A DNA stretch of 38,804 nt from Myxococcales bacterium (lineage in GTDB: Bacteria > Lernaellota > Lernaellaia > Lernaellales > Lernaellaceae). The DNA lies in assembly GCA_012517325.1 (NCBI GenBank), contig JAAYVF010000062.1, forward strand, positions 1 to 38,804, written 5' to 3'. Below are positions 32,851-38,804 of the stretch, piece after piece (within the stretch, counting starts at the first letter, position 1; every line of letters starts with the position of its first letter). The translations under genes and the position numbers were made by a program. The notes under the pieces are model-generated. The model worked only from the letters and a program-made list of their open reading frames with translations. It was not told the origin of the DNA and searched no databases.

Positions 32851-33516
32851 ATGAAAAAATATTGGTTGGGGTTGGTTCTGATGTTTTTTTGCGTTGGCTT
32901 GGCCTTTGTCGCTTGTCGGCAAACCGACGACGATGACGAAGATGACGCCGGGTCGGGTCCGGATCTGATTTCGGACGATGAGGATGGCGACGACGACGAT
33001 GACGACGATGACGATGATGATGACAATGATGACAATGATGACGACAACGATAACGACGATGACGATACTCCGGGCGATGTCTGGACCGATTCGCTTTCGG
33101 GTTTGCAGTGGCAAAACGGCGATGCTCCCGGCTTGAATTGGGAAAAGGCCAAAAGCCATTGCGCGAATTTGAATTGGGGCGGCTTTGACGATTGGCGATT
33201 ACCGACGGTTTCCGAGCTGCGCAGTTTTATCCGAGGGTGCGACAACACGGCAGCCGGCGGCGCCTGTGGAGTGACGGACGAGTGCCTGGCCTATATGAGT
33301 TGCTGGGATCCGCCTTGTGAAGGTTGCGGCTACTTTGGCGGTCCCGGCCGTGGCGGGCGTTATTGGCCGGCCGAACTGGCCGGTAATGGCTGGATTTATT
33401 GGTCCTCCTCGCAGGTGGTCGAGAATCACGACACGGCGTGGCGGGTCCATTTTACCAACGGCCTGGTTAGCTACAACGACACTACCTATCTCTATTTCGC
33501 TCGTTGCGTTCGCTAG
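32851..33516 (+). CDS. DUF1566 (Lcl-like) domain Asp-rich lipoprotein
   Basis: A 221-aa exported protein; GGGAGG precedes the ATG. A signal ending FVAC is followed by RQT and then two Asp blocks, the second with 12 consecutive Asp plus Asp/Asn repeats (about 24-72). The rest is a DUF1566 domain with SLSGLQWQNGD, NWEKAKSHCANLNWGGFDDWRLPTVSEL split over the canonical strand-helix, IYWSSSQV and YFARCVR. DUF1566 is a C-type-lectin/FGE-like fold found on surface and adhesin proteins such as Legionella Lcl. It overlaps the convergent flavoprotein gene by 35 bp at the 3' end. Confidence 0.83.
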   Translation: MKKYWLGLVLMFFCVGLAFVACRQTDDDDEDDAGSGPDLISDDEDGDDDDDDDDDDDDNDDNDDDNDNDDDDTPGDVWTDSLSGLQWQNGDAPGLNWEKAKSHCANLNWGGFDDWRLPTVSELRSFIRGCDNTAAGGACGVTDECLAYMSCWDPPCEGCGYFGGPGRGGRYWPAELAGNGWIYWSSSQVVENHDTAWRVHFTNGLVSYNDTTYLYFARCVR

Positions 33517-34117
33517 CCGCCAGCCGGCGGCCAAGGCGAAAGGCCTTGTCCAGGTAAGGTTCGACGCCGCGCTTTTCGAGCGCTCCGGCATAGAACGAGC
33601 CGATCGTTTCGGCGTTCAGCGAATCGCGAATGCTGCTCGAAATATAGGGGGTCGCTTCGTCGCAAAAGCGGCGGAAGAACGGCGGCACGACGCCCGCCGA
33701 AACGATGATCGCCGCCCGGCGCGGCTTGGGGTCGCGCGGCAACGGGCAGCCGGTAATGGTCAAAATGCGCCGTTCGGGTTTGGCGAAGGTCCAGCAGACG
33801 CGTTCGAGAAAGGCCGTCAGGATGCCCGGCGGGTAACCCATGTGCACCGGCGTGCCGAAAATCAGGCGGTCGGCCGCCGCCAGTTTTTCGGCGAGGATGT
33901 CCATGTCGTCGCGGATCGCGCAGCGGGCGTAGGGTCCGGGCGCCCGGCTGTCGCGGCAGCTCAGGCAGTTTTTGCAGAACTCGATGCGGTAGTCGAACAG
34001 GTTGATCTTTTCGCCGCGCCCCGCCGGCTCGCGGCTTGCGGCGCCCTCGAGCGCCCGCTCCACCAACCGGTCCGTGCTCTTCCCCTTCCGCCCCGCGACA
34101 ATCGCCAGCAGGTTCAT
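33482..34117 (-). CDS. Iron-sulfur-flavoprotein-type NAD(P)H-dependent FMN reductase
   Basis: A 211-aa flavodoxin-fold redox protein. AAGGAG precedes the ATG at 34117. The N-terminus MNLLAIVAGRKGKSTDRLVE forms the FMN-phosphate loop. C48-x2-C51-x2-C54-x11-C66 then matches the compact cluster motif of iron-sulfur flavoproteins, followed by IRDDMDILAEKLAAAD and FGTPVHMGYPPGILTAFLER (flavin isoalloxazine site). Family members shuttle electrons in anaerobes; the partner is unknown. Its 3' end overlaps the opposing DUF1566 gene. Confidence 0.85.
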   Translation of the reverse strand: MNLLAIVAGRKGKSTDRLVERALEGAASREPAGRGEKINLFDYRIEFCKNCLSCRDSRAPGPYARCAIRDDMDILAEKLAAADRLIFGTPVHMGYPPGILTAFLERVCWTFAKPERRILTITGCPLPRDPKPRRAAIIVSAGVVPPFFRRFCDEATPYISSSIRDSLNAETIGSFYAGALEKRGVEPYLDKAFRLGRRLAASERNERNRDR

Positions 34118-34207
34118 GGCCGACTCCTTGGTTTGGCGACAAAATTGCCAATAAGTCCGTGCGGACAAATAATATCGCGAGTTTCCGAAGATTGCCAAGA
34201 ATGGGGT

Positions 34208-36076
34208 TTATTTATATTTCTTTTTATGCAGATAAATCATCAGCACTTGGAGGGCGGCGGGGGTGACGCCGGGGATGCGGCCGGCCTGGCCGAGGGTGCG
34301 GGGACGGACGGCGGCCAGCTTGCCGGCGATTTCGGTAGAGAGGCCGGGCAATTCGCGATAAGGTAAATCATCAGGAAGTTCAATGGCTTCCGATTCACTG
34401 AGCCGCCGTGCCGATTGTTCCTGCCGGTCGAGGTAGCCGTGATAGTGGATCTGGATTTCGATCTGCTCGATGATTTCTTCGGCGAGCGGCGGTCGCGCCG
34501 AATCGAGCGGCGCCAAGGCCGCGTAATCGAGTTCGTCGCGCCGCAACAACTCAGCCAGCGAGGTCTTGTTGTGAATCGGCGCCGAACCCCTGCTTTGCAG
34601 AAAATCCAGCACGCCGGCCGTCGGGGTGACGAAGGTCTGCGCGAGCCGCGCGGTCTCGGCGGCGATCGCCCGCAGTTTTTCGTCGAGCCGGCGGGATCGC
34701 TCGGCGGACACGAGGCCGAGCGAGGCGGCCAGCGGGGTCAGGCGCTGGTCGGCGTTGTCCTCGCGCAGCAGCAAGCGATACTCGGCGCGGCTGGTGAACA
34801 TGCGATAGGGTTCCTCGGTGCCCTTGGTGACCAGATCGTCGATCAACACGCCGATCATCGCCTGGTCGCGACGCAGGATCAGCGGCTCGCGCCCCCATAT
34901 TTTGTGTACAGCATTGATTGCCGCCACAAGCCCTTGTGCCGCAGCTTCTTCGTAGCCGCTTGTGCCGTTGATCTGGCCGGCGAAAAACAGATTTTCAAGG
35001 CTTTTGACTTCCAGCCACGGGTGCAGGTGGATCGGGTTCAGGTAGTCGTATTCGATCGCGTAGCCGGGGCGGACGATCTCGGCCTTTTCGAGCCCCGGCA
35101 GGCTATGGATCATCGCCGCTTGCACGTCGATCGGCAGGCTGGTGGAGATGCCGTTCGGGTAAACCTCGGTGGTGCCCCGCCCTTCCGGCTCCAGAAAGAT
35201 TTGATGCGCCGCGCGATCGGGGAAACGCACGATTTTATCCTCGATGCTTGGGCAGTAGCGCGCCCCGACACCCTTAATCACTCCGGAATACAAGGGGCTG
35301 CGGTCCAGCCCCTGCCGAATGATATCCCGAGTTTTTTCATTGGTGTAGGTGATGTGGCAAGGAATCTGCTCGACCGGATGCGGCGGGGTTTCGAAACTGA
35401 AAAAGGCCGGCTTTTCGTCGCCCGGCTGCACGGTCAACGGCGAATAGTCGATTGTGGTGCCGTCGAGGCGGGCCGGGGTGCCGGTTTTCAAGCGGCCGAG
35501 CGGCAAGCCAAGCTCGATCAGGTGTTCCGACAGCGAATTGCTGGGCGCTTCGCCCAAACGCCCGCCGGCGAAATGGGTCAAACCGATGTGCAACAGGCCA
35601 CGCAGAAAGGTTCCGGTGGTTAACACGGTCGCGCCGGCCAGATAACGACGACCGGAGCGGCCTTCCGCGCCAAAGACTTTTCGCCCGTCGACCACCAGGC
35701 GTTCGATCGAATCTTGCCGCAGATGAATATTCGGCTCGCGCTCGATGATTTCGCGCATCATCTGGCTATAAGAGGCCATGTCGGATTGACAGCGGCGCGA
35801 CCGGACGGCGGCGCCTTTTTTGGTTCCCAGGCGGCGGAATTGAATCGCCGTGGCGTCGGCCACCTTGCCCATGATTCCGCCAAGGGCATCGATTTCGCAC
35901 ACCAGGTGGCCTTTGGCCATGCCGCCGATGCACGGGTTGCACGACATCCGAGCGATGGCCTCGACATTGGTCGTCACCAGGCCGACCCGCGCCCCTAGCC
36001 TGGCTGCCGCGTGAGCCGCCTCGACCCCCGCGTGGCCGGCGCCGATGACCAGAATATCGAAATGTTCGTCCAGCAT
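34208..36076 (-). CDS. mnmG: tRNA uridine-5-carboxymethylaminomethyl modification enzyme MnmG
   Basis: A 622-aa FAD protein that, with MnmE, modifies U34 of certain tRNAs. Dinucleotide-binding motif VIGAGHAGVEAA is at residues 10-21, the family block SCNPCIGGMAKGH follows, then LKTGTPARLDGTTIDYS and the FAD motif FAGQINGTSGYEEAAAQGLVAAIN. The helical C-terminal domain (LSTEIAGKLAAVRPRTLGQAGRIPGVTPAAL) is complete. MnmG genes are often close to origins and parAB; here a parS site lies just upstream of its start, but mnmE and parAB are not in the window. Confidence 0.96.
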   Translation of the reverse strand: MLDEHFDILVIGAGHAGVEAAHAAARLGARVGLVTTNVEAIARMSCNPCIGGMAKGHLVCEIDALGGIMGKVADATAIQFRRLGTKKGAAVRSRRCQSDMASYSQMMREIIEREPNIHLRQDSIERLVVDGRKVFGAEGRSGRRYLAGATVLTTGTFLRGLLHIGLTHFAGGRLGEAPSNSLSEHLIELGLPLGRLKTGTPARLDGTTIDYSPLTVQPGDEKPAFFSFETPPHPVEQIPCHITYTNEKTRDIIRQGLDRSPLYSGVIKGVGARYCPSIEDKIVRFPDRAAHQIFLEPEGRGTTEVYPNGISTSLPIDVQAAMIHSLPGLEKAEIVRPGYAIEYDYLNPIHLHPWLEVKSLENLFFAGQINGTSGYEEAAAQGLVAAINAVHKIWGREPLILRRDQAMIGVLIDDLVTKGTEEPYRMFTSRAEYRLLLREDNADQRLTPLAASLGLVSAERSRRLDEKLRAIAAETARLAQTFVTPTAGVLDFLQSRGSAPIHNKTSLAELLRRDELDYAALAPLDSARPPLAEEIIEQIEIQIHYHGYLDRQEQSARRLSESEAIELPDDLPYRELPGLSTEIAGKLAAVRPRTLGQAGRIPGVTPAALQVLMIYLHKKKYK

Positions 36077-36086
36077 GATCCCGCCT

Positions 36087-36104
36087 TTGTTTCACGTGAA
36101 ACAA
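36087..36104. promoter_or_regulatory. parS: parS centromere site 1
   Basis: TTGTTTCACGTGAAACAA is a perfect 18-bp palindrome containing the universal ParB site TGTTTCACGTGAAACA. It sits 11 bp upstream of the mnmG start codon, so ParB binding could also affect mnmG transcription. Confidence 0.93.
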
Positions 36105-36159
36105 TACAGGAAAGCGACCAAAAATCAATCGGTTCACGAGTCAAGAAAGAGGCGAATGT

Positions 36160-36282
36160 GGAATGGCGAATGGGGAATGTGGAATGGCGAATGTAAGAGC
36201 GAATGCGAAATGTAAGAGCGGCTTAGCAGCCGCGATACCACCCAGGCCGTAAATAATAATGGGAAATGCGGAATGGCGAATG
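36160..36282. repeat. GAATG-type imperfect repeats between the parS sites
   Basis: GGAATGGCGAATG occurs three times (36160-36172, 36181-36193, 36270-36282), the first two 21 bp apart. Many single GAATG or GAAATG words fill the gap, plus a duplicated ATGTAAGAGCG. The stretch does not look coding. Confidence 0.7.
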
Positions 36283-36317
36283 AGGAATTAGTCAAATGAA
36301 AACGGGCAATTAGCCGA

Positions 36318-36335
36318 TTGTTTCACGTGAAACAA
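36318..36335. promoter_or_regulatory. parS: parS centromere site 2
   Basis: A second perfect TTGTTTCACGTGAAACAA, 231 bp from the first. It overlaps the 3' end of the amidohydrolase-like gene, encoding its last residues (Cys-Phe-Thr) and the TGA stop. Confidence 0.93.
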
Positions 36336-37456
36336 GGCGCCTGGTCGATGACGCAGTACAAGCCCGGCTCTTTTTCGACCGGGAGAAGGAGATCGGCGTT
36401 CGGCACCAGGTGACGAGATGACTCGCGGCAAAGAACTACCCGGCCGTTCAGAATGACCATTTCCAGCGTGTCCCGCCCCAATTCGAAAATCGCCGATTCG
36501 ACCGAATCCGCGCGCCACACGGCAAAATCGGCATAGTGGCCCTCGCGGATTCTACCGGCTGGAATTTGAAAGGCCGAGGCCCCCAAATTGGTCACAGCGT
36601 CCAGTAGTTGGTGGCGATCAAGATGGCCAAGACGATCGGCTCGTTGTAAGGCGGCTAAAAGCCCCTGACCTCCATCACGTCTCGAACCGGCGCCGATCAA
36701 CACTTGCAAGCCGGTTTGTTTCAAGACATCGGCGTTGATCGTCCGACCGAAAACATATTCGTCGGTCAACGGTCGCCAAATCAGAAAAGAACCGGCGGCG
36801 GCCAAATGGCGGCTGCCGTTGGGGGTCAGGGCGACCCCACCGACGGCCATCAGATTCGGCGCCAGCATGCCCCATTCCGAGGCGAGCTGTAACTCTCGGG
36901 ATTTTGCCCTGCTGTCGCCGTCGGCCAAGGAAACAAAGACCGGTTCGCTACGGGCCTGAACAAATTTTTTCGCCGGATTCTTCTCTATAATTAAGGAAGA
37001 GATCCAGGTCGACCAAGGCAGACGGATCGATACCGGAAGTGTATTCGGCCGGCGAGGGCTGGCGACGGTGGTGACGCCGTTTTTCAACGAATCCAAGAAA
37101 CCCGCGTTGAAGCGAATATCTCCCGCTTTGTTTGCCTGCTGAATGATCTCGGCAAATTCGACTTCCAGTTCGTTTTGGCGCTTTTCACGATCCAGATAGG
37201 GGCCCGGTTTGAGTGGCGAAAAGCAATCCTCATCCAGGGGATGTTCGGCATCGATCAAACCGGGCGTGACCAACATTCCATCGAGATCAAGGCTATCGCT
37301 TCGATGGTGATGGGAAAGATTGCCGATTTTTTCGATATGGTTGTCCCGGATCTGAAGATTGGTTTGGACAACACCCTCCGGAGTTGCAAAACGACCGTTA
37401 CTCAGCATAAGTGAATAAGGTCCCTCAACGGATTGTTTTTTTCTCCTAAACCACAT
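36323..37456 (-). CDS. Amidohydrolase-like protein with altered metal-binding motif
   Basis: A 377-aa cytoplasmic protein with amidohydrolase/composite-domain features: an N-terminal small beta domain (LMLSNGRFATPEG, IEKIGN), the junction LVTPGLIDAEHPLDED, and a C-terminal return to the beta domain (GRIREGHYADFAVWRAD, LEMVILNGRVV). Functional members read PGLID-x-H-x-H for the binuclear metal site; here the segment is AEHP, and later His ligands are not evident, so it may be catalytically dead or divergent. The ATG at 37456 overlaps the glycosyltransferase stop by 11 bp, suggesting coupling. The stop codon lies inside parS site 2. Confidence 0.68.
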   Translation of the reverse strand: MWFRRKKQSVEGPYSLMLSNGRFATPEGVVQTNLQIRDNHIEKIGNLSHHHRSDSLDLDGMLVTPGLIDAEHPLDEDCFSPLKPGPYLDREKRQNELEVEFAEIIQQANKAGDIRFNAGFLDSLKNGVTTVASPRRPNTLPVSIRLPWSTWISSLIIEKNPAKKFVQARSEPVFVSLADGDSRAKSRELQLASEWGMLAPNLMAVGGVALTPNGSRHLAAAGSFLIWRPLTDEYVFGRTINADVLKQTGLQVLIGAGSRRDGGQGLLAALQRADRLGHLDRHQLLDAVTNLGASAFQIPAGRIREGHYADFAVWRADSVESAIFELGRDTLEMVILNGRVVLCRESSRHLVPNADLLLPVEKEPGLYCVIDQAPCFT

Positions 37457-38594
37457 TTTTTTTTCTCGCTTGGTGGACTTGTTGGTACACTTGGTATGTG
37501 CGGCGAGCACAATCATCCCAGGAAAATTTTGCGGCCTGTACCGGCCCGAGTTTGGAATACTTCGTTCGATAGGCTTCATCGGTCGCCAAGCGACCCATGG
37601 CTTCCGCGAGGCCTTGTACATCACCAGGATGAACTAATATTCCTGCATTATCAACAACTTCCGGCAAACTTGCCGTCTGGCTGACGATGACCGGCGTGCC
37701 GCATGCCATGGCCTCGAGCGGCGGCAATCCAAAACCTTCATACCACGAAGGATAAACCAAGGCGGTGGCGTTGCCATAAAGGCCGGACAAATCGTCATGT
37801 GGAACCGAGCCGAGCAGTCGCACGCGATCGGCAACATTATATCGCCCGGCTGCGGCAACCAGGTCGCCAGTCAGCCAACCCTCGCCACCCGCCAGCAGAA
37901 GCTCATGCGGCAATGGCTTGTTTTGCAGCATCAGTGAAAAGGCGGCCAGAATATTTTCGATGTTTTTTCGAGGTTGCAAGGTGCCGACAAACAAGAAAAA
38001 CGGCTGTAACAAATCGTAACGAATTTTTATATTTTCTTTGATTTCATTTGTAACATTTTGAAAAATAGATGATAATCCATAATTGATAACAGTTATTTTG
38101 CTATCATCAATGCCGGCTAGTTCCATGATGTCGCGTTTGGTCGAATTTGAAATGGTAATGATGTGATCGGCCAGACGGATGCTGCGTAACCCCACGTACT
38201 GTTTGTAATAGCGCCGCCGAGTGTCGTACATCAAGGGCAGGCGGTAAAAAGCCAGATCATGAACCGTGATGACGATCGGCAGACGCTTGTTGAAAAGCGG
38301 CGCGGCGTGGTCCAGATAGTGAAGCACATCCATTCCGGCCCGCGCCGCTCGGCCAGGTAAAACGAGCTGCTCCCAACAGATCCGCGGAACGCTGCCTTTT
38401 CCGGGCCATTCGGTGGAATCGATCGCTGATTCGGGCTGAAAACGACGAACCTTTTCTTCGCCGTTCAATAGAAAAAGTCGAATGGATTCGTTGGCAGCCG
38501 GGATTTTTGCGAAGGCTTTCAAGAGGTGAAAGGCATAGTTGCCGATACCGGTCTCACGATCGAGCGCTTTTTGGGCGTTGATGCCAATTCGCAA
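37446..38594 (-). CDS. GT4-family glycosyltransferase
   Basis: A 382-aa GT-B fold enzyme that transfers a sugar from a nucleotide-sugar donor, probably to a surface polysaccharide. TTG at 38594 is chosen: it follows GGGAGG, and the protein then begins LRIGINAQKALDRETGIGNYAFHLLKAF, the family N-terminal glycine loop; the frame runs upstream into the terminal repeat but that part is not GT-like. C-terminal hallmarks: FLFVGTLQPRKNIENILAAF, YPSWYEGFGLPPLEAMACG (E-x7-E type motif) and GTPVIVSQTASLPEVV. Its promoter region is only about 70 bp from the repeat, so the insertion may influence expression. Confidence 0.9.
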   Translation of the reverse strand: MRIGINAQKALDRETGIGNYAFHLLKAFAKIPAANESIRLFLLNGEEKVRRFQPESAIDSTEWPGKGSVPRICWEQLVLPGRAARAGMDVLHYLDHAAPLFNKRLPIVITVHDLAFYRLPLMYDTRRRYYKQYVGLRSIRLADHIITISNSTKRDIMELAGIDDSKITVINYGLSSIFQNVTNEIKENIKIRYDLLQPFFLFVGTLQPRKNIENILAAFSLMLQNKPLPHELLLAGGEGWLTGDLVAAAGRYNVADRVRLLGSVPHDDLSGLYGNATALVYPSWYEGFGLPPLEAMACGTPVIVSQTASLPEVVDNAGILVHPGDVQGLAEAMGRLATDEAYRTKYSKLGPVQAAKFSWDDCARRTYQVYQQVHQARKKNVV

Positions 38595-38664
38595 CGCAAG
38601 GCTCCTGCCTCCCTTGATGAATTTTAAACGCTTTGATACAAACTGGCAAGTAAGAAACACTAGA

Positions 38665-38804
38665 TGTTTATACTTAGGCAATATGTCCCCTTAACTGTGC
38701 AGCAAAAATGTCCCCTTGGTTACGTAGAGTTCGGAGCCGAGGCCTGATAGACCCACGTCCAGTTGGTTGTTCCCTTTCGATTTTCCGTTTTGCATCGGGC
38801 TTTG
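38665..38804. repeat. Right copy of 140-bp terminal inverted repeat
   Basis: Exact reverse complement of 1-140, including both direct GGGGACAT words. Unique sequence begins inward of 38665. It implies a second copy of the same element, in the opposite orientation, continuing beyond the window. Confidence 0.8.

Noticed and set aside
36150-36300. CRISPR array
   Set aside because: Repeats are short, imperfect and irregularly spaced, with no unique spacers and no cas genes.

Overview
The window is GC-rich chromosomal DNA from the replication-origin neighbourhood of a Gram-negative-type bacterium. It carries dnaA and dnaN, a likely oriC with DnaA boxes and an AT-rich unwinding stretch, mnmG, and two perfect parS sites. 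The organism cannot be named from sequence alone. The outer-membrane-style lipoproteins, a PpiD-type periplasmic foldase and Asp/Asn-rich lipoprotein linkers suggest a deltaproteobacterium-like lineage (Myxococcota or a related candidate phylum such as Lernaellota); this is a low-confidence inference. The first and last 140 bases are identical in inverted orientation. They look like the ends of one insertion-sequence family and probably explain why the assembly stops here.

Layout. 1-7.5 kb: envelope and secreted functions, namely a GH1 beta-glycosidase lipoprotein, a Cys-rich mini-lipoprotein, a PHB-depolymerase-like esterase, an amphi-Trp protein, a ParS/MbcA-like orphan, an unknown lipoprotein, an endonuclease/exonuclease/phosphatase lipoprotein and a two-domain glycosyltransferase. 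7.5-21 kb: housekeeping genes (recO, mgtE, rsgA, a CDF metal transporter, tRNA-Ala, tRNA-Leu, ppiD) interspersed with a sialidase-like lipoprotein, a membrane protein, an SGNH hydrolase and a NYN/LOTUS RNA-binding protein. 21-22.6 kb: a less GC-rich island holding an IS/MITE-like remnant, a two-gene operon of unknown function and a divergent LexA-like peptidase without a DNA-binding domain, with a palindromic operator between them. 22.6-26.6 kb: a putative structured RNA, oriC, dnaA and dnaN. 26.6-33.5 kb: two lipoproteins (one an AMMECR1-like/alpha-alpha-barrel fusion), a glycyl radical enzyme with its activase, and a DUF1566 lipoprotein. 33.5-38.8 kb: an iron-sulfur-type flavoprotein, mnmG, the parS pair, an amidohydrolase-like protein with damaged metal ligands, and a GT4 glycosyltransferase.

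The most distinctive theme is a set of seven otherwise unrelated exported proteins. Each begins with a hydrophobic signal and a lipidation Cys, followed at once by 20-50 residues of Asp/Asn or DDDAA repeats, and then a different globular domain (glycosidase, esterase, phosphatase-like, sialidase, DUF1566, Cys-rich, unknown). This looks like a shared anchor-and-spacer module, possibly a surface-export signal. Other points of interest are the LexA-like/operator/unknown-operon locus, the AMMECR1 fusion, a glycyl radical enzyme with a Cys-Thr-Asp active-site motif, and a parS site that also forms the 3' end of a gene.
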